Assembly (NCBI GenBank): GCA_963210315.1
Contig: OY723273.1
Span: 2,108,001 to 2,172,000, forward strand
Length of the DNA: 64,000 nucleotides
Source of the DNA: Rhynchopus euleeides
Lineage: Eukaryota; Euglenozoa; Diplonemea; Diplonemida; Diplonemidae
Reading direction: 5' to 3'
The notes under the pieces: generated by a model
What the model was told of the DNA's origin: nothing
What the model saw: only the letters and a program-made list of their open reading frames with translations
Databases searched by the model: none
Program-made: the position numbers and the translations under genes
Part shown: positions 1 to 10,967 of the stretch, piece by piece
Position numbering within the stretch: position 1 is the first letter of the stretch
Layout: the number at the start of each line of letters is the position of its first letter

Positions 1-2
1 CG

Positions 3-542
3 GGATCTGTCGACAAGAGCGCTCGAGTGTGGGATGCATCAACAGGCAAGGAGTTGCAGAAGCTCGAAGGCCACACCAAGACTGTGTACAGCGTTGCTGT
101 CACACCAGACGGATCGAAGATTATCTCGGGATCTGGCGACAAGAGCGTTCGAGTGTGGGATGCATCAACAGGCAAGGAGTTGCAGAAGCTCGAAGGCCAC
201 ACCAAGACTGTGTACAGCGTTGCTGTCACACGAGACGGATCGAAGATTATCTCGGGATCTATCGACAAGAGCGTTCGAGTGTGGGATGCATCGACAGGCA
301 AGGAGTTGCAGAGTACGGAAGGCCACATCGACTCTATGCGCAGCACTGCAGTCTCATGCGATTCCAAGGTCATTGCCGTTTGTGAGGACAGGGTAGTCCG
401 TATCTGTGCCGCATCCTGGCGTCTGTGGGCAGTGCTGAGCATTACCCCCATCGTCCCTGTGCCCTTTCAATGCGCAGGCCTAGAGACTGTGACACCACCC
501 GCTGTGCGCGCTTTACTTGGTGGCGCTGACACTGATCGGTAG
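3..542 (+). CDS. WD40-repeat protein, C-terminal part (cut by left window edge)
   Basis: The reading frame is open from base 3 to a TAG at 540-542, so the start lies outside the window. The visible 179 residues hold two complete and one decaying WD40 blades. Each blade has the GH dipeptide, a D-G-S-K turn, an I-I-S-G-S strand and a V-R-V-W-D end. The repeat is 126 bases (42 codons), starting at 27, 153 and 279, and the first two units are almost identical at DNA level (for example PDG versus RDG). The last blade degenerates after residue 100 and the tail is unrelated. WD40 propellers are protein-interaction platforms; the partner is unknown. Near-identical blades are typical of fast-evolving repeat receptors such as the fungal NACHT-WD40 proteins, but no NTPase domain is visible here, so that link is only an analogy. 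Confidence 0.8.
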   Translation, partial: GSVDKSARVWDASTGKELQKLEGHTKTVYSVAVTPDGSKIISGSGDKSVRVWDASTGKELQKLEGHTKTVYSVAVTRDGSKIISGSIDKSVRVWDASTGKELQSTEGHIDSMRSTAVSCDSKVIAVCEDRVVRICAASWRLWAVLSITPIVPVPFQCAGLETVTPPAVRALLGGADTDR

Positions 543-942
543 TGCACACATGGAGTGCCGTCCGACACCCGTGTGCTGTTTTTGCCGACGCTGCTCCTTC
601 CTGCGGGAAGCAAAGGGCAACCCAGCAGCCTCTTGCTCCTCAAGGTGCATGTGTTTGGCCCTCACAGCACAGTCCACCAGCAGTGTCTAGCATGCGCTGC
701 ACCACCCCAGCGTGGCACTGCGGTGTGACGTTGAACCGCACACCACGCCCTCCCACCCGTGGGGGACATGCATAAGGTCTTCACACTTGCCAGCGTGTGG
801 ACCGTCAGCACCACCTCTCTGTGCACCGCTTAAGTAATGCAGCTTTGCTTGCGTTGCAGCTTCGCAGGTACCATTGCGCCCCGCTGCGGGGTGAACCTCC
901 ACCTTGGCTGCTGCAGCATAGGCACAGATCGACCCCACCGCC
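543..942. other. Intergenic, no gene seen
   Basis: Downstream of the WD40 gene. Only short overlapping open frames with no recognisable domain, and no repeat that recurs in the window. Confidence 0.5.
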
Positions 943-1126
943 TTGCCCACCCCACCCTCACCGTGCGTCAGATGTGTGCAGCTGCCCCAAGTGGCAGGCC
1001 CTCCCTCACACCTGCTTGTCGAGAACGGAGCCATACCGAATGTTCCAGGAGCTACGTAAAGAAGGGCCTCTGAAGAGAAAAGAGTCCGGGTTTTCTTTGT
1101 GCGCACGACGGATGTGTGAGATGTGT
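943..1126 (+). repeat. Long direct repeat, copy 1
   Basis: About 185 bases that recur at 3863-4052 in the same orientation with roughly 93% identity (e.g. GCCTTGCCCACCCC at the start, GTGTGAGATGTG at the end). The two copies flank a 2.7-kb segment (1127-3861) that carries most of the motif clusters at this end of the window. Neither copy begins TG or ends CA, so there is no support for LTRs. Confidence 0.8.
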
Positions 1127-1346
1127 CAGCCCTCCCCCCCAGTGATGGTAAAAACCCGACCCCCAGAATAAAAACCGGAGTAAAAACCCTAAGGAGGATT
1201 CTTCATATTCCTGATTTTCCCGAATTTCCTGGATTTCCCCCGGCCCCTTAGGCGGTTTCAGGGCGGACAGGGCGGACATGTCCGGACCGGGAAATCCGGG
1301 TGTCCGGATGTCCGGGTCCACACGACGCGCTGGCAGAAATTTCCTG

Positions 1347-1533
1347 AACCGGTTTGAAAACAGTAACCGGTTCCTTGGGAACCGGTTGAAATCACAACGG
1401 CAAACCGGTTACTGACAAATCCGAACCGGTTGAGGACAGGTTCCGAACCGGCTGGGACCGGTTCTGAAACTGGCAAGAACCGGTTCGTGAACCGGTTTGC
1501 AGGAACCGGTTTCAGAACCGGTTCCACGGCCGT
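1347..1533. repeat. Cluster of ACCGGT palindromes
   Basis: Ten perfect ACCGGT hexamers, mostly as AACCGGTT, lie in under 190 bases at irregular spacing of about 10 to 30 bases. No open frame is conserved through them. Just upstream (1258-1320) is a similar cluster of GTCCGG/GGACA motifs. Function unknown. Confidence 0.8.
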
Positions 1534-1865
1534 GATGGCTTTTTTTTCACGGGCACGATGGTGGTGCTCTGGTGAAATTTCTGCATACGCGGTGACGGGC
1601 GTTCCATTACTATGTCCCACACACCAAATTCTGCCCAAAAATCGTCAAAAATGGACATGTCATATGCAGCAAGGGGGCAAACCACTCCCCAAATTTTGCT
1701 CAATGATTCCACGGCAAGCCAGATTTTCTGATCAATTAGTTTGTTTGAGCATGTTCCTGGCCCTTGTTTGGAAAGTAGATGACCCCGAGCTGGGGAGAGG
1801 ACGGTTGTGCTCGACCGGACGGAGAGAGAACCTTCTCCATAACCACCTCCACTCCACAATGCCAC

Positions 1866-2060
1866 AAGTGTCAGGAAGGCCGGGTGTTACAGGCCTCAAC
1901 CAGGGTTCCAAGGCTCTCCACTTCCTGGCTGCGTCAGGGATCACCGGGTACAGCGAGCAGGATTACCTGTCCCGACACCCCAGCATGTACCACCGGAAGA
2001 ACCCGAAACAGCAGCCCCCCCTCATGGGGGTTGCAAGAGGCACGGAAATCATTCAAATCG
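1866..2060 (+). mobile_element. 3'-terminal fragment of the non-LTR retrotransposon seen at 22.5-24.3 kb
   Basis: The frame ending in ...FLAASGITGYSEQDYLS (about 1914-1970) matches the last residues of the element at 22540-24312 (YLAEAGVTEHSEKDYLIS). It is followed, as there, by a 3' untranslated stretch with the order CGAAACAGC, a C-rich/G-rich small hairpin, GGCACGG and ATTCAAATCG. The fragment is therefore a heavily 5'-truncated copy of the same or a sister element. No target duplication was located. Confidence 0.65.
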
Positions 2061-2159
2061 GACCAAGTCCGAAAATTCGGCACTTTCTTGGGTACAAATT
2101 GCGGTCCGAAATTTTCCGATTTTTTGAAAAAACACGGTTGGCAATTGATCCAAATGTGG

Positions 2160-2780
2160 ATCAATTGGTCCAAAATTATCAACTCGATTATCAAGGATTA
2201 CCAACGAAAACAATCCTTGATCCGTTGGTAATCCTTGGTAATTGGTAATCAATTATCAATCAAATCAGTTCCCTCACAAATCCTGAGGGGAGCTGACCCA
2301 GACTGCCACCCTCAATGGGTAGTGAAAATGGGCACCATATGGGCAAAATGACACCATCACGGTTCTCACAGAGCCCAAATATGCCAGGAAACGGGTTTTC
2401 GGAGCAACCGATTCTGGGGTCCAGCCGGGTGCTGCAGGATAGGGTCAACTGAGGAGGCTGGAGGGAATCTGACCACCTCAAACCCTGTTGGGGACCGAAA
2501 AACTCAACTCCCAGGCCAAAATGGCCCGACCACGGCCTTGTCCGTCCCATCCTTGGCGAGGATGAGCAAAAAAACGGGTAACGAGGCGGCCGGAATTCTG
2601 CAAACCTTGCCTCCTAGCGTCTTCCACCACTTGATAATCGGCCAACAATCCTTGATAATCCATTATCAAATTTTGGTAATCGGCCAACAATCGGCCAACA
2701 ATCCTTGGTAATCTTGGTAATTTCCCGAGCATTACCAAATTTTGGTAATACTTGGTATTGGTCACCAATTGCCAACCGTG
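2160..2780. repeat. Two clusters of TTGGTAATC / GATTATCAA motifs
   Basis: Clusters at 2160-2265 and 2625-2780 consist of many direct and inverted copies of TTGGTAAT(C) and AATCCTTG, with CGGCCAACAAT repeated three times in the second cluster. Together they can fold extensively. Between them (about 2320-2410) is a diverged copy of the unit that forms the tandem array at 28.3-29.6 kb. No gene seen. Confidence 0.65.
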
Positions 2781-3436
2781 AAAAAAGGCTAATTCTGTAA
2801 GGGGGACCTTTTCGAATTTTTTTTCGGGCACTTTTTCCACAAGGAAATGTCCGCCCTGTCCGCTACTGTCCACTACCGATTTCAAGGATCCTCCTAAAAA
2901 CCCAATAATTTATAAAACCCCGATAAAAACCCGCCCCTACGCTAGTCGAGCGCTCCTTCGAGAGGCCTGCAGTGGGTGCGGTGGTGCCTGCTCGCGTCCG
3001 CGCGGCCCGCAGCTGCTTGTTGGGCTTGAGCCCAACGGTCCGCAGCAGGTTCTGGGTTTCAGAGGCGACCAACAAAGACCCAGGGCAAACACACTGCGCA
3101 CCGGCTGGGGTTGAGCCGGAACCACCACCTTCAAACAATCATCAGCATCCTCCTGCTGATGAACGTTGCGGAGGTGTGTCGGCCCTTAGCTCAGTAGAGT
3201 AGAAGGGCACGCCGGGCCCTTATCGGACAGACAGCATTGAGCATGGTGACGATGATCCCCAGAGCAGTTCATCGGGGGGGCTGGCAACCGTCCGTCAGCG
3301 ACTTCCTTGTGGACCCGTCCTGGCCTTCACAGGGGTGTCCATGGGGAGGGGGAGCAAACATCCACCCAGCCTGGGGGACCACGCGTGCGCTACACACGGA
3401 ATGTGCAGCGGGCGGTCACACATAACGAAGGGGTCA
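2781..3436. other. Intergenic, no gene seen
   Basis: Contains a group of TAAAAACCC motifs (2893-2937) like those at 1147-1190 and 3672-3752. A TTAGCTCAGTAGAG string at about 3186 resembles a tRNA A box, but no tRNA body follows. Confidence 0.4.
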
Positions 3437-3547
3437 GGGGGGGTCTTTGCTGGTCGACAAACTTCGACAAACTTCGTCAGTTTTCAGCCAATTCAACTGG
3501 AAATGCACCAAAATGCACTGACGACCACCCCGTAGCGAAGACCCCCA
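3437..3547. mobile_element. Small MITE, GTCTTCGCT family, copy 1
   Basis: About 110 bases bounded by GGGGGTCTTTGCTGG and its near-complement GTAGCGAAGACCCCC. It is about 85% identical through its whole length to 52914-53021, including the GGAAATGCACCAAA core. No coding capacity. Confidence 0.75.
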
Positions 3548-3671
3548 GGGGAAGTGGGCAGTTCCGTCGCAGTTTTGCTTCGAGCAAAAATGCGTCGGGG
3601 CAACCTCCCAGTACGGTGGTTCGGTCATTGAAAGGCCCCAGTGCCGTGAAGCTGCCTGTGACCAAGGAAAC

Positions 3672-3752
3672 CCCAATAAAAACCCTGGGAATAAAAACCC
3701 GCGTAAACTAATAAAAACCCGGTTTAAACCCGAATTTAAACCCACATAAAAA
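3672..3752. repeat. TAAAAACCC motif cluster
   Basis: Within 80 bases AATAAAAACCC or close variants (TTTAAACCC) occur seven times. Similar but shorter clusters lie at 1147-1190 and 2893-2937, so the motif marks both ends and the middle of the segment between the 185-base direct repeats. The G-strand reading GGGTTTTTAT is telomere-like in flavour only; it is not a clean tandem array. Confidence 0.6.
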
Positions 3753-3820
3753 CCCAGGTGCCATCACTGCTCCCCCCCCCTCCCCCCCGGGCACGTTGCG
3801 CCCAGTCCCGAAAGCGGAGG

Positions 3821-3885
3821 GGTGAGGGTGGGGTGGGCAAGGCGAGGCTTTACTTACGCAACGCCTTGCCCACCCCACCCTCACC
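3821..3885. repeat. Perfect 24-base inverted repeat
   Basis: Arms 3821-3844 and 3862-3885 are perfectly complementary with a 17-base loop. The right arm is the first part of the long direct repeat copy 2, so copy 2 begins inside a hairpin while copy 1 does not. Confidence 0.85.
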
Positions 3886-4052
3886 GTGCGTCAGATGTGT
3901 GCAGCTGCCCCAAGTGGCAGGCCCTCCCTCACACCCGCTTGCCGACAAGGGAGCCATACCGAATGTTCTAGGAGCTACGTAAACAAGGGCCTCTGAAGAG
4001 AAAAGGAGTCCGGGTTTTGTTTGTGCGCACGACTGACGTGTGAGATGTGCAG
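3862..4052 (+). repeat. Long direct repeat, copy 2
   Basis: Second copy of the repeat at 943-1126, same strand. It differs by scattered substitutions and a few one-base indels. Confidence 0.8.
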
Positions 4053-4569
4053 CCCTTGGCTGGTTGGGACCTGTCATGTGTGTCAGTTGCATAAATCGGC
4101 CTTTTCAGGGGCACCAACCGAGGGTTCCATTTCTTCGACCTCGCTCCCCCCCCTCCCCCCGCCTCCTTCTACATTCTACTCTTTGCCCCCCCCCCCCCAC
4201 CTCCTCTGCCCATGCACGTGTAATGCACAAGCTTTTTGTTGACCTGAAAGTAAACCATGCCTGCGTGTTGTGTGCACAGTGCTCCGGACGTATAGATTTT
4301 TTCCAATACCGTGGAACAATCGCTTCTACGGTACCCCCCATCCAGCGGATGTATCACTGGATCTCCGACACAACCTGCATCACGAGTGAAGGGGTGGGCA
4401 TCCCTTCTGCTTCTGTTCAATACCCCCCCCCCCCCATCCAGCGCTGAAACACTGTGCGGCGCATTACCTCCACCACCGATTCACTCGACAGGCAGTGCAG
4501 GTGTAGTGGTGCGGACTACACCACGCGCCACGCAATAGGGGGAGGAGGGGGAGAGGGCGATCCGTTCCA
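4053..4569. other. Upstream region of UPF3
   Basis: C-rich, with runs of 7 to 11 C and no recognisable gene. The UPF3 promoter must lie here or upstream, but no motif stands out. Confidence 0.4.
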
Positions 4570-6431
4570 ATGGCGGGGGTCGCGGCGCCTCCGACGAAGC
4601 GGAAGCTGAAGATCGTGATGCGGCACCTGCCGTGGAACCTCACGGAGGAGGCATTCCTGGAGGCTGTGAAGGCGAACGCAGGAGACGTATGGCCTGCAGG
4701 TGGGGGGGTAGGGAGTGGGGAGTGAAGCTGACAACCGTGTTTCACTGGGGGGGGTGGACCCCATTATATATATAGATGGGCTGTTCCGGTGGTGCCCGGA
4801 AGGCCCTTTCGGAAGTCTCCGTGAAGGGGGCTGCTCCACAGGGGGCGATTGCCAAATATGTGGCCCTGGGGTGCTTCTACATTCCTTGCGTGTGCCGGAC
4901 TGAAGGGGTCTACCGGCTTTATGACTGACAGTTTGTTTGCCGAGCAGCAGCCACGCTTTCTAATCTTGGATTTGCTCCCACCACCACCACCACAGGTGCT
5001 CGATGACATTGCGTGGTGGCACTATGTGAAGGGGAAGCTGACACGCATGAAGCTGATCCCCTCTACGGCGATCATACTCGCGAAGAACGACGACTGCATC
5101 CAAAAGGTGTGCCTGGAGGTTTTGTCCCCGCAGTATTGTTGTGCCGGCATCCTGGCCTGGAACGATGAGGGTTTCTGATGCCGATCAGGGTTGCCACTCT
5201 TCCTTCTCCACCCATCCCGCCACAGCTGCATGAGCACTTTGATGGGCGCAACTTTACCGACAGCAAGGGTTACGTCTCGCGCGTCACTGTGGAGTACGCA
5301 CCTAACCAGGCGACGTTTCCGGAGCACGTGGGAAGCGACTCGCTGGCGGGCACAATCGAGGAGTGTGACGACTACAAAGAGTTCCTGGCGACACTGCAGG
5401 CAGAGCAGGGAGGCAAGGCACCGGGAGATGCAACGGAGCAGACGCTCGACGACTGGCTCGAGAATGAAAAGCTGCTCAAGGGCCAGGTATGCCGCACCCA
5501 AACATAATGGGCTTCAGCAGAAGGCCGAGCCATTGTGATGTGGCAGAGAGCTGTGTGTTGTCGTCTTCTATCCACACCCGCTTCTGCTGCAGACTAAGAG
5601 GGTCGAGACGGCGTTGACAGAGGCCGTCCGGAAAAACCTGTGGGAAGGCGGGCGGGGCAGGCGCAGCAACAGGAAGCGTGACCACGAGAAGGCAAAGGTA
5701 TGGCCACAAGAGGGGGACGCCCAAGGCGCCGTGATATGCAGCCACGCCCTCAATCCCGTTTCCATCCCAACGTGACGGCAACTGTGAGACAGCCGCTGTG
5801 AAGTAACGAGCCACACGCAACACACCCCCTGCCCTCCCTCCCTCCCTCCCCTCCGCAGAAGAGCGGCGGCAAGGTGAAGGTGATGCAGGTGCTGACCAAG
5901 CGGGAGCAGGACGAGCTCGCTGCACAGGGCGACGACTCCGACGAAGAGTACTTCGACGACGACTTGGAGGAGTCCGAGGAGGGTGACGACACGGCACCCG
6001 CCCCACCGGCAGCGCTGCCACCGAAGCCCACCATGCGGGCAGAGCCCGCTGCCCCTGCACCCCAGCCAAAGCTGCAGGTCCGCCCTGCCCCACAGCAGCC
6101 CGCACCGCGGCGCACGCAGGAGCCTCCCGCACCCGCTGTGACCACTATCCTCCGCAACCCTGCACGCACGCAGGCCGCTGCCCCTGCACCTGCCCCTGCC
6201 CCGACACCACAGAGAGGCAGGGGCCGCGGTGCACCGCCGCCTGCCCGCCCTGCCGAGCGTGGGTCCTCGGACAGCGACGACGCCCCGTCAGGGAGGAGGT
6301 CTGGAGGCACACGGGGTGGCAGGCGTGGCGGCGGTGGGGGAGGAGGTGGGGGTGCCAGCAACACCGGCGGTGGCCGTGGCTCCCGAGGTGGTGGCGGTGG
6401 CGGCGGTGGCGGAAAGGGCAGGAAGCGGTGA
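4570..6431 (+). CDS. UPF3: UPF3-family nonsense-mediated decay factor
   Basis: Five exons, 4570-4686, 4996-5106, 5226-5486, 5593-5697 and 5859-6431, all in phase 0, give 388 residues. Introns are 309, 119, 106 and 161 bases, with donors GTATGG, GTGTGC, GTATGC and GTATGG. Residues 11-125 match the RRM-like Smg4/UPF3 domain: K-I-V-M-R-H-L-P at the start, then H-F-D-G-R-N-F, the D-S-K-G turn, and V-T-V-E-Y-A-P as the last strand, followed by D-Y-K-E-F-L. In this family that domain binds UPF2, linking exon-junction complexes to the decay machinery. The middle is basic (R/K-rich, about 165-200). The tail has an acidic patch (about 218-240), a P/A-rich stretch and a glycine/arginine-rich end (RGG and poly-G) that is likely RNA-binding and is unlike animal UPF3. 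I see no clear exon-junction-binding motif. Length is close to the family norm. Confidence 0.85.
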
Positions 6432-7734
6432 GCATCCATAGTGTTGCAGCAGCAACCCCTCCGTGCCGCTGTGCGCCGTTGCCCTGCGGCCTTGCGTCAG
6501 GCGCCGCTCTGGGTGTGTGGAGCAGAGAGGCTGAGCCCTGCGAACAGTGCGGGGAACTCGCAGACAACTGTCATGCAAAATCAGTGACATGCGGTGGGCT
6601 TGCTCGGGGAGCCTTGGCAGGCCACCCTCCTGGCCATCCTACAGAGTGAGGTGAGATCGGGCTGTGCTGCAAGCTGCAACAAACCTGCCGGGACGAGGCT
6701 TGCTGTGCCGCAGGGTAGGCCACGAAGAACAGGCAGGTCGGGCGCGCCCTGCACGCTCGGCACGCTGCAGTTAAACCCCCAACAAGACATTCCTGGCATC
6801 GCGCCGAAGGAGTTATACTGATAGCTCGAGCAACTAGCACGGTCCACCTTTCTTACACCTTTTCCAATTACGGAAAACTGGATGGTCTTTTCTCCGGTGA
6901 TTCTACACCTTCAAGCATCTTCCAGTGGGTATAGCCAACTGGGACGCTGCGTGAGAGACCTCTGTCTGTGCCTGCCTCAGGAAATGGTAGTGTCCCTGCC
7001 TTGTGTGCGACAGTGTGTCGCATCGCTGGCGCGGGTTGGGGGTGGGGGGGAGGGGCGGCGGCCCGGGTGGGTGGTGTGCGTCCGTCGCTGTGTAGGAGTA
7101 GGGCGGCTTCCTGGCTTGCTGGAAGCGAGCCACTCGCCTAGCCTTGCTGGAGGTGCAGCGCAACGTGTGCATTTGATAATTTATTGTCTTCCCGATAACA
7201 AACCCGCCATCGGAGGGAAATGACGACACACCGTGACACCGCGTTTTCAGGACAGCTTTTTCGTCTTCTGCGTGTGGAATGCGATGCCGCATTGCCTCGT
7301 TGCCTTGCTGCTTCGTCAAGGCGTGAACCCCTGGCACTCGTTCACAGCGCTTTCCCCACATCCCCCACGGCCAGCCGTGCCATGTTGTGTTTTCTGATAG
7401 TTCTGCGGAGCCAACTTGGGGAAACCCCTGCTGGGGTGGGTTGGGGGGGTGGGGGGGCACAGATAGGTTTTCCGGCACCTGTGCCCCTTCACCCCTTCAC
7501 CGGCCTGTCGGCCAGCACACGCATCGACCCGCTGTTCTGCACTCCCTGCGGAAGGATCAGCAATACCGACAGCCCTGTGCTTCCCTTTATACGCCATGCG
7601 AGTAAATGCCCGCGTGCGCGGGCCGGAGCGTCCCCGAGATTTATTTTGTGACAAACTTATACACTCCCCACACGGACAGGTGACCTACGCGTGCATGCGA
7701 GCACGTGTGTGCCACTGCCCTTAGTCCTGCAACA
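6432..7734. other. Intergenic between UPF3 and RPA12 genes
   Basis: No gene recognised. At 7387-7440 is a diverged piece of the dispersed repeat best seen at 13886-14095 (GATAGTTCTGCGGAGCCAACTTGGGGAAAC type). Confidence 0.4.
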
Positions 7735-8376
7735 ATGGGCCTTGAGCCGATCAAAAAATGGGACCACCTCTACTGTGCCGTGAAGGGGTGTGGGTACCCA
7801 GTGTCGCCATTCCCGCCTGAGGCCATGTGTGGCGTGTGCACGGCGTGCGGCAGCGAATACTCGTTTGACGCGGTGGTGGCCGAAGAGGTCGCTGCGGAGG
7901 CACGCAGCGAAGTGGAGCTGCTGAAGGCACCCGACACGGACCTGAAGTCTGGGTTCCCCTTCTCCCTGCAGGACGCCAGTGTGCGCACAGGCGTCGAGTG
8001 GCTGCAGAATGTTGCGGCAGGAGGTATGGCACACGCACCATCGTCACCCACACACCCCCTCCCGGACCAATCAAAAAGCACTGCCACAGCAGCCACACAG
8101 CCACACTCTGGACACTGTGGGGCAGCCAGCATAATATGAAACCGAATGACCCCCCCGCCTCCCACCTCTCTTCGGCACACCCACCACCCCATCACATCTG
8201 CAGCTGCCGCGCAAGAGAAGAAGACTGTGATGGACACAATCCTGGAGTACTGCGGGAAGTGCCGGAAGCGGACAAAGTGCACTTACTACTCCAAGCAGAC
8301 GCGTGGCGCAGACGAGGGGCAGACGCAGTTCTACACCTGCACAGTGTGTGAGGACGAGTGGCAGGCCCACTCATAG
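7735..8376 (+). CDS. RPA12: RNA polymerase I subunit RPA12 (TFIIS-type zinc ribbon)
   Basis: Two exons, 7735-8023 and 8204-8376, with a 180-base phase-1 intron (GTATGG...CAG), give 153 residues. The C-terminal zinc ribbon is unmistakable: CGKC at the start of exon 2, then Q-T-R-G-A-D-E-G-Q-T-Q-F-Y-T-C-T-V-C. The acidic D-E pair that inserts into the polymerase active site for RNA cleavage is kept. The preceding serine of the usual RSADE is glycine. The N-terminal ribbon is seen as C-A-V-K-G-C and C-G-V-C-T-A-C around residues 13-38. The Q-T-x-x-A-D-E-G-Q-T-x-F-Y-T-C pattern fits Pol I subunit A12 (ZNRD1) better than RPB9, RPC11 or TFIIS. It is somewhat longer than the usual 120-125 residues because of an acidic linker (about 45-95). 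Confidence 0.85.
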
Positions 8377-9603
8377 TGCACCACGAGGTTTCTCAGCGAG
8401 CGGCTGTGGGAGACGTTCGGCCCTTCGAAACACGACACGACAGCTTCCCCCACAGAGCACCCGCAGCGCGCTTTGCGGCGGAGTTGCGATACACAAACTC
8501 GGCAGCACATACGGGGTGAAATGCTCCTGCGGCGCGACGGCATTGCCCGCACAGCAGCGTGGGTGTGCTGCGCATTAGACCCCGCATGGCTGTCCTATGC
8601 CTTGCGTCTACTGCGGGTTCACGTCTCGAAACCCAAACAATTGGGTCCCCCCCACCCCCTCCCCACCCCTCCCCCCCACGACAAGCTGCAGCGGGGTCGC
8701 CAGATCGAAAGTAGTGCGAGCTCTCTAGTTTCCCCCTGACGACCCGTGCTGAGAGGAGGAGGGGGAGGGGGGGGGGTGTTGGTCCATTTGTTGTTGAACC
8801 AATGCAGGGTTTGGCACACAAACAACAGCCTTATCTTTTTGAACCAATTCATGCATGTGGGTTTGGAGATGGCAAAAGAACCCGGCGTCGGCACGCGGAT
8901 CAACACGCGTGGGGTTCCCCCAACCTGGCGTATCAACTTCAGACTTCCCGGGTTTGTTTGCGGGGTGGGGGGGAGGCTAGGGGTGGTGGAGGGGGGGGGG
9001 AATTTGCGCGCACTGGCCGTGTTGTGAGCACGGAATAACAGTGTTGTGTTGCTGTTTTGATCACACCTCCCTCCATGCATATCATCTGCATATCATGGGC
9101 AGCTCTCACCTGCAGAACGAGTGATAAAGGGAAGAGGGCTGGGGGGAAGGGGGGGGGAGGGGGGGGAGGGTCAGCTCTGTATACCTTACTTTTTCTCTGC
9201 TGTACTATCGCCCTCCCCTCCTCCCCTACCCACACACACACATCAAGGCTCGTGACGGGTTCAGGAGAGGTGGGGTTTGTACGCCAGGCGTATGGTGTGG
9301 GGTGGTGGTGGGGCAGGGTGGGTGGTGCGTCTTTTGTGTCATTTTTTTCGCAGCCACCCCCTCAGGGCCCGCCGGTGTTCGCTTCGGGGTTGGGGGGGGG
9401 GGGGGGAGAGGAGCGGAGACGATCATCGCTGGATCATCTTTCCCAGCAGAGCCTGTGAACCACCCACCCGGATCCCCACCCTTAGCACCTCTTCACTTAG
9501 TGCCTGGGCATTTTCCGTTTCCTGCGATTTCGCCTTGCAACACACACGCACACCTCCCGCAGCATCCCATTTTGGGTTCCCCAACTACATTACACATTGC
9601 ATC
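8377..9603. other. Intergenic, C/G-run rich
   Basis: No gene recognised. Contains G runs up to 10, a GTTTGGCACACAAACAACAG segment (about 8808) shared with 30095-30128 and 51125-51165, and CACA-rich stretches. Confidence 0.4.
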
Positions 9604-10967
9604 ATGCAGCGCAAAGTTTCCGGCACGAAGATGTTCAGCGAGATCATTCCCGACGCCTTCGTCGCCGTGGTGCCCGACCATGTGTCGCTGCGTGAGTTCT
9701 TCGAAGATGCAGGAGAGAACTGCCACTGCCTGGAACGCTTTGTGTATGTCACCCTGGGGCAAGAACCAGAGCGAGGGGCGGGGTGGGGCGTGTGTGTTTT
9801 GTTAACCGTGTAGTTGTATTCCTGAAAGTGTCTCGAGAGATGTGTGATTCGCCCGGTATTGTGTTGTGGCCGGCAAAGGCCACGAGGTCTGCGTACAGTG
9901 TATGTTGGGTGGGTGCCCCGTTAGAGCCCACTCACGGTGTGTACTCTGCTCAGGAAAGGATGAAAGGAGCGCGTGTGGTGCAGCTGCAGTGTGATGTGCC
10001 CCTCTGTTCACCACCCACCCACCCACCCACCTACAGTCACAAGGAGCTCGTCTACTTCACCGGCAAGGTGCACGAGCACAAGATGGCGCGTCTGAAGATC
10101 CGCCGGCGTGAGGGGTTTCAGTTGGAGGTGCGGGACTCCAACGTGCTCGTCCTTTCCATCAAGGCCAAGGCGGACCTCAACCTCGAGGAGGCGCTGCAGA
10201 TTGTGCTGATGAGCGACCTGAAGGATCACCTGCACATGATCGAGCTTGTCGCTGTCATTCCCGCCGGTGTGCGGTCAAAGCGGTCTGCAACAATCTCACA
10301 CGCCTATGTGCAGTTTGTCGACAACGACTCGGCAAAGGCATGCATCAACGTTGTCGACGCGATGGAGTACAAAGGGTACCGCGTCCACTCCCCGCAGCTG
10401 GATGCGGCAGTGCTGGTGAAGTGCGACCTGGGTGCCTCCATCTGGCACAACCCCTCCTTCGCACACTCACCCACCACGCCTCCGGAGGCTGCCGCTGTCC
10501 CCGCCGTCCAGCCTATCCCCGCCCCTCTGTCTGCCATCGCACCGCTGTCCGCGCCAAGCGCAAGCGACAGTGCATCCACAGTGAGCTCCCCTTCAGCCAG
10601 ATCGTCTGTGAGCCTGTTCATGGGGAACGGGGTTGGGTTTATGCAGCAGGTGCCACAGGTCCAACAGCTGCAGCAGGTGCACGTGCACCCTGTGCAGCAG
10701 GTGCAGCAGGTGCAGGTGCTCCCCGCCCAGGGGCATGTCATGTCGCCGGTGCAGCATTCCCTCGGGTTCCAGCCAGCCTCGCAGACAATCGTGGCGCCAG
10801 TGCAGCAGGTGCAAACTGTCCACCACATGCATCATCAGGTGCAGCCCGTTCAACAGATGGTCGGTGTTCCTCCCGCCGCTAGCTACTACGTCCCCACCAT
10901 GGTTCCGGTCATGGTCGTCCCGCAGCGCCAATCTTTCACATACGTGACACAGCTCCCGACACAGTGA
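9604..10967 (+). CDS. RRM-domain protein, paralogue A (glutamine-rich tail)
   Basis: Exon 1 is 9604-9743 and exon 2 is 10037-10967. The GTATGT donor after FV gives phase 2, completed by exon 2, for 356 residues. The start is the first ATG of a frame that aligns with paralogue B (FSxxxPxAxVAVV, then AGxNCxxLERFV). Residues about 82-165 have the order of an RRM: strand NVLVLSI, helix LEEALQIVLMSDL, strand ELVAVI, RNP1-like SHAYVQF, helix SAKACINVVDAM and strand YRVHS. It probably binds RNA. Residues 190-356 are low complexity: A/P/S-rich, then repeated QQV/HV units, then a hydrophobic P/V-rich end. The tail differs completely from paralogue B at 50753-52042, although exon 2 is about 98% identical to it over its first 410 bases. 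The precise family and RNA target are unknown. Confidence 0.75.

Noticed and set aside
3180..3260. tRNA gene suggested by TTAGCTCAGTAGAG
   Set aside because: No matching acceptor stem, anticodon arm or GGTTCGA box within 70 bases. At most a relic.
943..4052. LTR retrotransposon bounded by the 185-base direct repeats
   Set aside because: No TG...CA ends, no primer-binding site or polypurine tract seen, no gag or pol text between, and no target duplication found.
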